Shown piece by piece: positions 44,106 to 53,095 of a stretch of 64,000 bases of DNA (positions are counted from its first letter, which is position 1; each line of letters opens with the position of its first letter). Below the pieces are notes generated by a model, which made no database searches, was not told the DNA's origin, and was given only the letters and a program-made list of their open reading frames with translations. The position numbers were made by a program, and so were the translations under genes. Source of the stretch: Chlamydiota bacterium (GTDB taxonomy: Bacteria > Chlamydiota > Chlamydiia > Chlamydiales > Rhabdochlamydiaceae); contig JAKEHU010000005.1 of assembly GCA_022614855.1 (NCBI GenBank), positions 22,094-86,093 of the forward strand, in the 5' to 3' direction.

Positions 44106-44268
44106 GAATCTATTCCACTATTTCTATTTTTAATGTTTTTAGAGATTTTTGAGTAGATTTGAGGGACCTCTTTGAAGACAATGTGAAAGACACATGGCTG
44201 AAAAGAGGTCCCTCAGAGATGCTAAAAAGATCAAAAACAGGAAAATTCGAATAGTGGGATAGATTCAT
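44104..44268. mobile_element. MITE-like palindromic element, type C
   Basis: A 165-base element with terminal inverted repeats ATGAATCTATTCCACTATT / complement (18 of 19 paired) and a nested 13-base inverted repeat GAGGGACCTCTTT. Its left edge overlaps the rpiA start codon; its right edge creates the stop codon that closes the frame upstream of the next small gene. Confidence 0.82.
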
Positions 44269-44303
44269 AAACTGAAGATTACAATACCACTGTTTTTTCC
44301 TCT

Positions 44304-44639
44304 TTGAAAAAAATTGAGGTCAAACTTACTCTTTCAAAAAAGGGGGGACAGAAGGCAATGGAAAGTGGTTTGGAAAGAAAAGCGATCATTGTTGAAGAAA
44401 GTGAAAAAACAAAAAAAGCGCGTGCAAAGCTAAACCAAAAATTAAAAGCTATAGATGAAAAGATCACTTCTGAAGCTCTGAAAAAAAAGAGGGCTGCAAT
44501 ACATGGATGGATTGCCAGAAACGCATCTTATAGAATTGTTTTGAGAGAAAAATCTATTTCTCTTTTCGATGAAAATCAAAATACCGCTAAACTATCTGAA
44601 AAAGTAACAAAAGTTGCGGAACAAATTCGCAAAGAATAG
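44304..44639 (+). CDS. Small Lys-rich protein, possibly 5'-truncated
   Basis: The 111-residue product is Lys/Glu/Ala-rich and helical, with no known domain. The only start is a TTG at 44304 without a ribosome-binding site, and the frame is open back to the edge of the palindromic element, where TAA is formed. It may therefore be the remainder of a longer gene cut by the element, or a translated small protein. It runs into tyrS with a 36-base gap on the same strand. Confidence 0.5.
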   Translation: MKKIEVKLTLSKKGGQKAMESGLERKAIIVEESEKTKKARAKLNQKLKAIDEKITSEALKKKRAAIHGWIARNASYRIVLREKSISLFDENQNTAKLSEKVTKVAEQIRKE

Positions 44640-44675
44640 ACTTCTTTTGAAACTCGCTTTGTTCATGAGGTTTTT

Positions 44676-45959
44676 TTGAAAAGATACACAAATATAATCG
44701 ACTGTCTTCAAGATCGCGATTTTATTGAAGCAAAGACAAGTGAAAATTTGAGAGAGGTTTTGAACAAACCATCCAGAGTGTATATCGGATTCGACCCTAC
44801 TTCCGATAGTTTGCATCTGGGAAATTTGGTGGGAATCATCGCTTTGAGCTGGTTTCAAAAATTTGGTCATACTCCAGTGGTAGTGTTAGGGGGAGCAACA
44901 GGGAAAATTGGAGATCCATCTGGCAAGAGTCAGGAACGGCCATTTTTAGGGGAAAAAGATCTCTTGAGAAATGTGGAGGAAATTTCTAAGTCCTTCACAG
45001 CGATTCTCGATTTTAAGGTGGAATCGGTAAGACCGATCATTCTCAATAATCAAGATTGGCTTGATAAGTGGAGTTTAATCGATTTTTTGCGAGACATAGG
45101 AAAACATTTTCGCTTAAGTCAAATGATTGCAAAAGAAAGTGTACGAGTAAGAATTGAATCAGAAGAGGGGATTAGTTTTACGGAATTTAGCTATCAAATT
45201 TTGCAGGCTTTTGATTTTTACTATTTGTTTGAGAATTTTAAGGTAATTCTACAAATGGGTGGAAGTGACCAATGGGGCAATATTACTGCTGGCATTGAAT
45301 TGATTCGCAAATTAGTTGGAAAACAGAGTTTCGGCCTCACTTTCCCTCTTTTGACGAGAAGTGATGGAAAAAAATTTGGAAAGACCGAGGAAGGAGCAAT
45401 CTGGCTTTCAAAAGAAAAGTGTTCTCCTTATCAATTTTATCAATATTTTTTTACTCTTCCTGATCAGGATATTCCTCGATTGATGAGGATGATCACGTTT
45501 ATGGATTTGGAAGAAATCAGAGAAATTGAAAATCAGATGGGGAAAAATGGATATGTTCCCAATACAGCTCAGAGAAGACTTGCAGAAGAGGTAACGGGTT
45601 TAGTGCATGGCAAAGAAGGCCTGGCTATTGCAAAACAGGTCACTGAGGCAGCATCCCCTGGGAAAAAGGCAAAATTACAACCGGAGATTTTAAAACAGAT
45701 CGCTAAAAATATGCCGCATATTATGTTGTCTTCTTCAGAAGTGATAGGGGAGAAGTTTGTAGAACTCTCAGTAAAAATTGGTCTTTTGCCGAGTAAAGGG
45801 GAGGCAGTGCGATTGATTCAAAATGGAGGAGCTTACCTAAATGAAGAAAAGGTGGAAAATCCCTCCTTAAAAGTCGAAAGAGAGGATCTCATAGGGGGCA
45901 TTTTCTTGCTTTTTGGGGCTGGGAAAAAGAAAAAAATTTTAGTGGAAATCAAAAAATAG
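44676..45959 (+). CDS. tyrS: Tyrosyl-tRNA synthetase
   Basis: TyrRS charges tRNA-Tyr. The 427-residue product has YIGFDPTSDSLHLGN (HIGH as HLGN at 47-50), GGATGKIGDPSGKS, QMGGSDQWGNI, KFGKTEEGAIWL (KMSKS) near 230, and a C-terminal S4 domain from about 360 (LLPSKGEAVRLIQNGGAYLNEEKV). It starts at TTG with GAGG upstream; no better ATG is in frame near. Confidence 0.97.
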   Translation: MKRYTNIIDCLQDRDFIEAKTSENLREVLNKPSRVYIGFDPTSDSLHLGNLVGIIALSWFQKFGHTPVVVLGGATGKIGDPSGKSQERPFLGEKDLLRNVEEISKSFTAILDFKVESVRPIILNNQDWLDKWSLIDFLRDIGKHFRLSQMIAKESVRVRIESEEGISFTEFSYQILQAFDFYYLFENFKVILQMGGSDQWGNITAGIELIRKLVGKQSFGLTFPLLTRSDGKKFGKTEEGAIWLSKEKCSPYQFYQYFFTLPDQDIPRLMRMITFMDLEEIREIENQMGKNGYVPNTAQRRLAEEVTGLVHGKEGLAIAKQVTEAASPGKKAKLQPEILKQIAKNMPHIMLSSSEVIGEKFVELSVKIGLLPSKGEAVRLIQNGGAYLNEEKVENPSLKVEREDLIGGIFLLFGAGKKKKILVEIKK

Positions 45960-46067
45960 CAAGGAAGATCTTGAAAAGACTTGCTTGAAAATCAAACTCT
46001 TACAACAATGACAATTAAGAAGCTGTAGTACAGCTTTTAAGGAATAATTTAGAGGAGTCAATGTTCC

Positions 46068-46403
46068 ATGGCGACAATAACGAAGAAAAAACTTATCCAA
46101 GTGATCTCTCAAGAAAAGGGTGTTCATCCCAATGATGTGAGAAATGTAGTTCAATCATTTTTAGATCACATGACAAATTTTTTAGCCAAAGGAGATAGGT
46201 TGGAGTTTAGAGATTTTGGGGTCTTTGAGATTGTAGAAAGAAAACAAAAAGTAGGAAGAAATCCCAAAAAAGCTGCTGTTCCCATTATTATTCCTGCGCG
46301 TGCGGCTGTGAAATTTACTCCTGGTAAAAAAATGAAAAAATTGATTGAAAAAGATCTTCGGAAAGAGGGTGCACATCATCACCATCATCATCCCCATGTA
46401 TAA
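46068..46403 (+). CDS. HU/IHF-family DNA-binding protein with native His-rich tail
   Basis: The 111-residue product has the HU fold: TKKKLIQVISQEKGVHPNDVRNVVQSFLDHM, RLEFRDFGVFEIVERKQKVGRNPKK (DNA-binding arm with the RNP proline), IPARAAVKFTPGKKMKKLI. It ends in AHHHHHHPHV, six consecutive His from mixed CAT/CAC codons. The place beside accA and msbA matches the chlamydial HU gene (CT267). The tail might bind metal; that is inference. Confidence 0.94.
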   Translation: MATITKKKLIQVISQEKGVHPNDVRNVVQSFLDHMTNFLAKGDRLEFRDFGVFEIVERKQKVGRNPKKAAVPIIIPARAAVKFTPGKKMKKLIEKDLRKEGAHHHHHHPHV

Positions 46404-46505
46404 TGGGATAGGTTCATCTACTCACGTAAATTAAAATTTTAGTTTTAAGGAAATCGGTCTCTTTCTTGAAAAATAGTCTTAAATGGAAGATAATACCCTC
46501 AACTA

Positions 46506-47567
46506 ATGAGGCAGATGTCATTTCCAAAATTTATTTTTATTGGGTCTATTTTTCTCTTTATCTCGATCGCCATTCTCGGAATTATTAAAAAAAATTCTTC
46601 CAATAAACGACAGGTAGAAGGCTTACCTACAGTGAGTGGAGCTGAAAAATCTATCGCGGATCCTTCCAAAATGGAGTTGGAGGTAGAGGCACAAGAAGCG
46701 CAGATACCGACCATTTCAATTGTTAAAAATGGCCCAAATTTCAAAAAGAGCAGACCTGTTGATCTTGCAGATGATTTTCCGAATATCGATCGAATCTATC
46801 AATTGTTCACAACAGGCCCAACCAAGCTTCCGATTGTGGAGACAATTACCTATGCAACTAGTGTGCCTTGGCTGAAGGGAAGACAGGCTTGGCTTTCTGA
46901 TTATGCCTCTTACTTTGCTACTTCTCGCCATTTCATTTCTCGAAGTTTGCGTGGGAAACCCGATTATTTTTCTCAGAAAATTTCTCCAGGAAACCGCTTT
47001 AATGTTTTTCGCAGAGATAAAAATTTTAATTTCTACCTTCTCGTAGATGTCTCTCGATGCAAAATGGGATTTTATTACATTGATTTAGATACAAAACAGC
47101 GCATTTTATTGAAAACCTACCCGGTCGGTCTTGGCAAAAAAGAAGGAGATGAGACTTCTGGAAAAAGTTCAACTCCTATAGGAAAGTTCATGTTAGGGAA
47201 TAAAATAGCCGTCTATAAACCTAAGAATACGGGATATTACAAAGACCAAAAAGTTGAGATGGTGCAAGTCTATGGAACGAGATGGTTGCCCTTTAAGTCT
47301 GATAGTGGTGACTCATTTTCTTCTTTAAAAAAAGGTTTAGGTATCCATGGTTTGCCACTCATCTATAATGAAGAAGGGCAACTCGTAGAGCAGCAAGATT
47401 TGCTGAGCGATTATAAAAGTGATGGGAGCATCTGCATGTCTTTAGACGATGTGGAAGAACTTTTTGCGATAATCATTACAAAGCCAACGGTTATTGAAAT
47501 TGTTCCTGATTTTAAAGTAGCTAATCTTCCAGGTACGGAAGTAGCCTCTCCATCCAGGCAAGAGTAG
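46506..47567 (+). CDS. YkuD (L,D-transpeptidase)-like protein with altered active site
   Basis: The 353-residue product has a membrane anchor (about 8-27), a ~140-residue linker region, and a YkuD domain (about 172-330): [41 protein letters not shown] (His281). The active-site motif, usually S-x-G-C-[IV]-R, reads S305-D-G-S-I-C: the catalytic Cys is Ser308 and the Arg is Cys310. It may be inactive or unusual. Gene order equals chlamydial CT266, an unnamed gene. It ends seven bases before accA. Confidence 0.85.
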   Translation: MRQMSFPKFIFIGSIFLFISIAILGIIKKNSSNKRQVEGLPTVSGAEKSIADPSKMELEVEAQEAQIPTISIVKNGPNFKKSRPVDLADDFPNIDRIYQLFTTGPTKLPIVETITYATSVPWLKGRQAWLSDYASYFATSRHFISRSLRGKPDYFSQKISPGNRFNVFRRDKNFNFYLLVDVSRCKMGFYYIDLDTKQRILLKTYPVGLGKKEGDETSGKSSTPIGKFMLGNKIAVYKPKNTGYYKDQKVEMVQVYGTRWLPFKSDSGDSFSSLKKGLGIHGLPLIYNEEGQLVEQQDLLSDYKSDGSICMSLDDVEELFAIIITKPTVIEIVPDFKVANLPGTEVASPSRQE

Positions 47568-47574
47568 GTTCATT

Positions 47575-48528
47575 ATGTTACCTCATGAGAAGCAGATTTT
47601 AGAATATCAAAAAACACTCGGTGAACTCAAAGAGCAGAACACAACCAATGCAGTTTGGTCTGATGAGGAGATACAAAAACTAGAGAAAAAGTTGGAGAAA
47701 TTAAAGAAAAAAATATATTCCGAGCTAACCTCGTGGCAAAGGATTAGCATTTGCCGCCATCCTTCTAGACCTCGTTCCATTGATTATATTCGCGCTTTTT
47801 GCATAGATTTTGTCGAATTGCACGGAGATCGTCTTTATGCAAATGACCGTTCTATCATTTCTGGCCTTTGTCACATTGGTGGGATTAAATTTATGGTCAT
47901 TGCTCAAGAAAAAGGATGTGATACAGAAAGCCGCCTCCATCGCAATTTTGGAATGCCCCATCCTGAAGGATATCGAAAAGCTCTTCGCTGTATGAAATTG
48001 GCGGCAAAATTCAAACTGCCTGTTCTTTGTTTACTAGATACGCCCGGAGCTTTTGCAGGACTTGCTGCTGAAGAAAGAGGGCAGGGATGGGCCATTGCGC
48101 AAAATCTTTTTGAAATGTCTCGATTGCCAACACCGATCATTGCGATTTTAATTGGTGAGGGCTGTTCTGGAGGCGCTCTTGGAATTGGCATTGCAGATCG
48201 CGTTGCGATGTTAGAGCACTCCTATTACTCTGTGATTTCTCCTGAAGGTTGTGCCTCTATTTTGTGGAAGGATAGCCATAAGAAGGAACTTGCTGCACAG
48301 GCACTGAAACTCCACCCAGAAAATATGCTCTCTTTGTCGATCATCGACGCAACGATCGAAGAGCCTTTAGGAGGAGCCCATCATGATCCCCAAGTAGTCT
48401 TCCAAAATGTGAAGGAATATGTACTAGGGCAATGGGAAACTTTAAAACTTCTTCCTATGGAAATACTCCTTGAAATGCGGTATAAAAAATTTCGAAAAAT
48501 GGGAAAATTTTCTACTGAACTAGTATAA
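47575..48528 (+). CDS. accA: Acetyl-CoA carboxylase carboxyltransferase subunit alpha
   Basis: AccA with AccD transfers carboxyl from carboxybiotin to acetyl-CoA, the first step of fatty acid synthesis. The 317-residue product has [36 protein letters not shown], the [18 protein letters not shown] segment, [18 protein letters not shown] and [40 protein letters not shown]. It sits between the YkuD-like gene and msbA as in Chlamydia. Confidence 0.98.
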   Translation: MLPHEKQILEYQKTLGELKEQNTTNAVWSDEEIQKLEKKLEKLKKKIYSELTSWQRISICRHPSRPRSIDYIRAFCIDFVELHGDRLYANDRSIISGLCHIGGIKFMVIAQEKGCDTESRLHRNFGMPHPEGYRKALRCMKLAAKFKLPVLCLLDTPGAFAGLAAEERGQGWAIAQNLFEMSRLPTPIIAILIGEGCSGGALGIGIADRVAMLEHSYYSVISPEGCASILWKDSHKKELAAQALKLHPENMLSLSIIDATIEEPLGGAHHDPQVVFQNVKEYVLGQWETLKLLPMEILLEMRYKKFRKMGKFSTELV

Positions 48529-48567
48529 TAGAATACAAGAAACGCAGATTTTATATATATTTAAATA

Positions 48568-50502
48568 ATGCGATTACTTTTAAAGGTTGCCCTTCGAAAT
48601 AGAAAACATCTTTCTCTTTTACTTGTAACACTAGTTACTCTTTTTGTCCTTACCGTTGCATCTCAAATGGAAATGTTTGCTTTAGGCATCATGTCCAATT
48701 CTGGAGCAGATTTTTTTACTCTTTTTTCTTCTGATAAACAGGAAAAGGTCATTTCCCAAAATGAAATTTCTTTAGAAGAGGTAAAACAAAAATGGCCGGA
48801 AATTGATCAGAATGGAAGCGGAGCCATTACAAAACAACAAGCTGCGGCTTATTTAGCAGAGCGCAAAGAGACCAATCCATTAAATTGGATTCTCAATAAG
48901 GCAAAGCAAAAATTTCAATTTGCAAATAGCATCACTGTCCTTGTTTTTATTTTAGTCGGAGTGGCAGTATTTAAAGGGATCTGGTTATTTGCTAGTAGAT
49001 ATACAACGCAGCTCATTGCTATCCGGATTAGCCGGGATCTTCGGCAACAATATTTTGAACACATTCAATCCCTTCCCATGAGTTTTTACCAACAGCACAA
49101 TATTGGGAGCCTCTCTTCAAGGGTTGTCGGAGATGCGGGACAGATTTCCTCTTCAATCAACTCTTGTTTGACTAACTACCTGCAGACCCCTTTTACAATT
49201 TTTTCTTGTCTCTACATGTGTTTTTATCTCTCGTGGAAGCTTTCACTTGTGATTTTTTTAGGACTTCCTTTCATCATCATTCCAATCGTTTTTTTAGCCA
49301 AAAGAGTGAAACGGGTTTCTCGACAACTTCAGACGAACCAAGAGCGCTTTGCCTCTGTTCTTATAGATTTTTTGGCAGGCATACAAACGGTAAAAATTTT
49401 TTCTATGGAACTCTTCTCTTTGAGAAAATACAAAGAGCAAAATGATCGCATGGCAGTATTGGAAAGCAAAACAGCAAAATATGGTCTTCTTACTCGGCCA
49501 ATTTTGCATGCAATTACGACTCTTTGCCTTGCTACAGTTGTCTTATTTGGTCTTTACACACTTGGGATGGCTGTTTCTCAACTCATCGTATTTTGTGGTC
49601 TACTCCATTTGGCTTATGAACCTGTAAAGAAATTTGCAGATGAAAATGCCAATATTCAAAGAGGAATCGTTGCTGCAGAAAGGATGTTTGAGGTGCTTTA
49701 TCTAAAGCCAAATATTGAGGATAAAGATGGAGCGATTGAACTCAAAGGGTTTCAAAATGCAATTGAATTTGATCGGGTCTGGTTTCGCTACCATGGAGAT
49801 TGGATTTTAAAAGATCTTTCTTTTTCCGTTAAAAAAGGAGAGACGGTTGCTATAGTTGGACCAACAGGGGCTGGAAAATCCACAATTGTCCAGCTTCTTC
49901 CCAGATTATACGAGGTGCAAAAGGGAGAAGTTCGTTTAGATGGTAAACCCCTGCAAGACTATACGCAAAAATCTTTAAGAGAAACGATTGCCTTTGTCTC
50001 ACAGAAACCCTTTCTCTTTTTTGATACTGTCGCAGCAAATATTGCTTTTGGAAGAGATTTTCCAAGAGAGGAAATTGAAAGCGCAGCAAAGAAAGCACAT
50101 GCAGATGAGTTTATCTGCCGGTTGCCCCAAAAATATGACTCGATGCTTGCAGAGGCTGGGCAAAACTTATCCGGAGGTCAACAACAAAGACTTGCCATTG
50201 CAAGGGCACTCGTCAAAAATGCTCCCATTTTGGTGCTCGATGAAGCGACATCCGCTTTAGATAGCATTTCAGAAAATCGCATTAAACAGGCAATCTCAGA
50301 ATTGCGTGGTTCTGTCACCCAAATCATCATTGCTCATAGACTGGCAACGATTGAACATGCTGATAGAATCATTTATCTTGAAAGAGGGGAGAAAATTGCG
50401 GAAGGAACAAAGGAAGAGCTCCTTGAAAATTGTGAAGAGTTCCGATTGATGTGGGAAGCAATGTATCGCAAAAATACTCCTTATGTGCAGAGCAAAAGCT
50501 AA
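48568..50502 (+). CDS. msbA: MsbA-type ABC exporter with EF-hand-like insert
   Basis: MsbA-type exporters flip lipid A core or other lipids across the inner membrane. The 644-residue product has TM1 (about 16-32), an insert of about 85 residues in the first outer loop with DQNGSGAITKQQ at 80-91 (an EF-hand-like calcium loop, position 12 Gln not Glu), TM2-TM6, and an ATPase domain with Walker A GPTGAGKSTI, signature LSGGQQQRLAIARAL, Walker B ILVLDEATSALD and the H-loop AHRLAT. Gene order matches CT264 after accA. Confidence 0.93.
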   Translation: MRLLLKVALRNRKHLSLLLVTLVTLFVLTVASQMEMFALGIMSNSGADFFTLFSSDKQEKVISQNEISLEEVKQKWPEIDQNGSGAITKQQAAAYLAERKETNPLNWILNKAKQKFQFANSITVLVFILVGVAVFKGIWLFASRYTTQLIAIRISRDLRQQYFEHIQSLPMSFYQQHNIGSLSSRVVGDAGQISSSINSCLTNYLQTPFTIFSCLYMCFYLSWKLSLVIFLGLPFIIIPIVFLAKRVKRVSRQLQTNQERFASVLIDFLAGIQTVKIFSMELFSLRKYKEQNDRMAVLESKTAKYGLLTRPILHAITTLCLATVVLFGLYTLGMAVSQLIVFCGLLHLAYEPVKKFADENANIQRGIVAAERMFEVLYLKPNIEDKDGAIELKGFQNAIEFDRVWFRYHGDWILKDLSFSVKKGETVAIVGPTGAGKSTIVQLLPRLYEVQKGEVRLDGKPLQDYTQKSLRETIAFVSQKPFLFFDTVAANIAFGRDFPREEIESAAKKAHADEFICRLPQKYDSMLAEAGQNLSGGQQQRLAIARALVKNAPILVLDEATSALDSISENRIKQAISELRGSVTQIIIAHRLATIEHADRIIYLERGEKIAEGTKEELLENCEEFRLMWEAMYRKNTPYVQSKS

Positions 50503-50557
50503 ATTCAAAAGGCTAAAAGCTAAAAAGGATGGGTGTTGTCAAATCTTGTTTATCAAA

Positions 50558-51358
50558 TTATGACTCATTAAATTCTAAAGCGTTCTTCCAGAAATTACTT
50601 GGAGCAATAAAAGCATTTATTATAGGACTTGTGTCAAGTTCTAGTTCTTCTTTGGTTTCTTTTACAAACTGGAGAGGGTTAACAACCATTCTTAAAGTCA
50701 GACAAACAGAGTGGATTATTCCAGGTATTTTTAAAACTAGAAATGCAACATTATTGTATGTTGTTTCTCGTCCGCGATAATATAGGGCAAAAGGAATAAA
50801 AATTATTGAGATCGTAGGCACAAGAATGCCTATAATTGTTAGACAAGCTATTGTCGCTACCAACAAAGCAACCCTAAAAATAATGTGTTTGGCCACAAGC
50901 TGAATTTTGCTTTCTGTGCGAGTTTGAAATAATTTTGTACATATATTTTGCGCTCGCATCAACTTTATATCAGATATATAATCATAATTTTCATTTATAG
51001 AGTTCTGGGCTTGCTCAATATTTTTTGAGTTGATTAAAAGATTTACTGAACCTAATACATAAGGATAAGCGATGTTGTAGCGAGTTAAAATCTCGGTATG
51101 TATTTTGAAAATATTTCCAATGATTTGTATGGGAATAGTTAAAATGCCTCGTGAGTACCTTGTCCAATTAGCACCATTATTGATAGGTGGGCATATTCCT
51201 AAAGAAGCTAAAGACAGAATTGTAAAAAAGCCCCCTACAGAGGTTTTTATCGAGTTTTCGAGTGGAGAATAAACAGCAAGTGCTGGATAAATGAAAAAAC
51301 GTTCTACATTGCTATTTGGGAATCTTGTACAAGCTGAAGTAATCGGACCAAAAAACAT
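50558..51358 (-). CDS. Unknown membrane protein, 266 aa
   Basis: The product has several hydrophobic segments, most clearly IIFRVALLVATIACLTIIGILVPTISIIFIPFALYY (about 160-195), and earlier ones near residues 45-60 and 75-90. Between them is a soluble stretch with YVLGSVNLLINSKNIEQAQNSI. The pattern of a two-helix hairpin in a soluble protein resembles chlamydial inclusion-membrane-type proteins (a bilobed hydrophobic hairpin), but similarity is by shape only. It stands alone; a hairpin at 51444-51483 lies upstream. Confidence 0.65.
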   Translation of the reverse strand: MFFGPITSACTRFPNSNVERFFIYPALAVYSPLENSIKTSVGGFFTILSLASLGICPPINNGANWTRYSRGILTIPIQIIGNIFKIHTEILTRYNIAYPYVLGSVNLLINSKNIEQAQNSINENYDYISDIKLMRAQNICTKLFQTRTESKIQLVAKHIIFRVALLVATIACLTIIGILVPTISIIFIPFALYYRGRETTYNNVAFLVLKIPGIIHSVCLTLRMVVNPLQFVKETKEELELDTSPIINAFIAPSNFWKNALEFNES

Positions 51359-51443
51359 TGAATATTCCTATATTTAAGAAAAAAAATATAACAAACTGAT
51401 TTTTAAAAGAGCAATAGTTAATTTTTTTTGAATAACCTTAAGT

Positions 51444-51483
51444 ATTATGCTCAAAACTGACAAATGTCAATTTTGAGCATAAT
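51444..51483. terminator. Strong hairpin after the DnaQ-like gene
   Basis: ATTATGCTCAAAA and TTTTGAGCATAAT pair perfectly (13 bases) around an inner TGACA/TGTCA stem with a two-base loop. It lies 36 bases after the stop of the DnaQ-like gene and is not followed by a long T run, so termination is probable but not certain. Confidence 0.5.
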
Positions 51484-51519
51484 GAATTGACATAAAGGTC
51501 CTGCTCATTTTTCAGTAGA

Positions 51520-52224
51520 TTAGGTTAAAAGCCCAAGATCGACGAAACTTTTTTTGAGGAGTTGGTTTTCACCTTTTTTCAAAGCTCCGCTTTCATCTAG
51601 CCATTTGACATAATCTTTGGGGATTTCTGAAAGAGGTCTTCCTCGGTGTTTCCCAAATGGCATTCGATGAACCCTGGGTTGCTCAGAAAGAAGTTTTAAT
51701 ACTTTCTCAATGGGAAGATCATCAATCATCAAAGAAAAAAGGCGATATAAAATCATTACATCATCCAAAGCTCTATGGGCTTGATTGGGTGGAATCTGGT
51801 AAATTTCCCTGAGATGTTGAAGAGTATGTTTAGGTAAATCTGGACGATACTTTCTCGACCATTTAAGGGTGTCTATGTATTCCCAGCTGGTTGGAAAATC
51901 AAGGCTGGATCTTTTAAATTCGTATTCAAGAAATGGTTTATCAAAACTATCATTGTTATGCGCAATTAAAACTGCACCTTCTCCACAAAAATTGGCAAAT
52001 GCATTGCCGATCTCTTTGAAATTAGGGGCATTTGCAACCATTTCATCCGTGATTTTGTGAATAGCAATTGCATCAGGAGGGATAGGGATCCCCGGATTGA
52101 TAAATTGAACAAAGGTCTGGTTTTTTTGCGGATCAAAAGCAGCGATTTCAATGATTCGATCCTTATCGGTTTTTATGCCTGTCGTTTCTGTATCGTAGTA
52201 AATTGCTCGCTTCATGTGAGTCAT
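51520..52224 (-). CDS. DnaQ-like 3'-5' exonuclease with DUF3820-type tail
   Basis: The 234-residue product has the DEDDh exonuclease core: AIYYDTETTGIKTDKDRIIEIAAF (Exo I), HNNDSFDKPFLEYEF (Exo II) and HRALDDVMILYRLF with the catalytic His (Exo III). A C-terminal module (about 190-225: HRMPFGKHRGRPLSEIPKDYVKWLDESG) resembles DUF3820, a short domain found after such exonucleases. It could be a proofreading epsilon-like protein or a repair nuclease; C. trachomatis has a dnaQ near msbA (CT261). Confidence 0.9.
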   Translation of the reverse strand: MTHMKRAIYYDTETTGIKTDKDRIIEIAAFDPQKNQTFVQFINPGIPIPPDAIAIHKITDEMVANAPNFKEIGNAFANFCGEGAVLIAHNNDSFDKPFLEYEFKRSSLDFPTSWEYIDTLKWSRKYRPDLPKHTLQHLREIYQIPPNQAHRALDDVMILYRLFSLMIDDLPIEKVLKLLSEQPRVHRMPFGKHRGRPLSEIPKDYVKWLDESGALKKGENQLLKKSFVDLGLLT

Positions 52225-52288
52225 GATAACAAAAACTTGATTTCATAAAGATCAAATATTCTGTAAAATAAAATTTTTTGAGGTATTC

Positions 52289-52936
52289 ATGCAAAGGTTG
52301 ATTTTTTTTGTAATTATATTTTTTGCCACACCACTTTTTTCTTCTGAATTGGAGGTCTATTTTTCACCGGAAGACCATTTGGCCAAAAAGCTTGTTCAGC
52401 TCATTGAAAAAGAAGATAAAGCCATTCAAGTTGCCATTTATTGCATCACCCATCAAGAGATCATAAAGGCCTTGATTCATGCAAAGGAAAGGGGAGCGCA
52501 AGTAGAGGTGATTGTCGACTCTTTTTCTTTTAAAAATGATTTTGTGATGAATCAATTCGTAAAGGCAAAGATTCCCATATTTGTTTGGAATCCTCCGGTT
52601 ATAGAAACTAAACCGGGAAAGTTTCCTCAAACACCCCTTATGCATGATAAATTTTGTATTTTTGGAGGTAAAGTAGTTTGGACAGGGTCTTTTAATTTTA
52701 CCTATCGTGCCGATCAGCATAACCAGGAAAATGCGATTGTTTTAGGAGATGAAGGAGTAGCGAAAAAATATCTTCAAAAATTTTTGAAAATGAAGAAAAA
52801 AGAATGTAAATCATATAAACAATGCAAATCTAACCATCATTCAGCAAATTTTTGGAATTTTGAAAAAAAATTCTTACATTTCTTTTTTTCTCCCATAGGC
52901 CTTATTCTAGTGCATAGAGGTGAGAAATATGGTTAA
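52289..52936 (+). CDS. Exported phospholipase D-family protein (single HKD)
   Basis: The 215-residue product has a signal peptide (MQRLIFFVIIFFATPLFSS) and a Nuc-type PLD domain: SPEDHLAKKLVQLIEKEDKAIQVAIYCITHQEIIKAL, then the single HKD motif MHDKFCIFGGKVVWTGSFNFTYRADQHNQENAIVL. One HKD per chain means it would work as a dimer, as in the bacterial nuclease Nuc. It may cleave DNA or phospholipids outside the cytoplasm. The C-terminal 45 residues are Lys-rich and hydrophobic. The stop overlaps the next ATG. Confidence 0.9.
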   Translation: MQRLIFFVIIFFATPLFSSELEVYFSPEDHLAKKLVQLIEKEDKAIQVAIYCITHQEIIKALIHAKERGAQVEVIVDSFSFKNDFVMNQFVKAKIPIFVWNPPVIETKPGKFPQTPLMHDKFCIFGGKVVWTGSFNFTYRADQHNQENAIVLGDEGVAKKYLQKFLKMKKKECKSYKQCKSNHHSANFWNFEKKFLHFFFSPIGLILVHRGEKYG

Positions 52937-53093
52937 AATTTATCTCTTTGCAATAATGGTCCTTTGTATGGCCAGTTGTGGTCCATCTACGAGTGATTCA
53001 GAATTAGCTACTATTCCTTTCACAAATAATCCAAATATCATTCAGGATTCACAAAAAGGTGCTTTTGCACCTCCACCAGGAATGAATTATTAA
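52929..53093 (+). CDS. Small putative lipoprotein, 54 aa
   Basis: This gene starts eight bases before the end of the PLD gene, so translation is probably coupled. The product starts MVKIYLFAIMVLCMASCGPS: a signal sequence with a lipobox-like MASC, Cys17 being the lipidation site. The remaining 38 residues are polar and end in PPPGMNY. It ends two bases before pdhA. Function unknown; it may be easily missed for its length. Confidence 0.72.
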   Translation: MVKIYLFAIMVLCMASCGPSTSDSELATIPFTNNPNIIQDSQKGAFAPPPGMNY

Positions 53094-53095
53094 AC

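Noticed and set aside
46371..46403. Six-histidine tail as a cloning or assembly artefact
   Set aside because: The His codons are mixed CAT/CAC, followed by PHV and a natural stop in native flanking sequence; there is no vector-like linker.
50503..50530. Short GGCTAAAAGCTAAAA-type repeats after several genes (also near 31940 and 38700)
   Set aside because: They are short and low in complexity, without symmetry or fixed spacing; chance in an AT-rich genome is likely.
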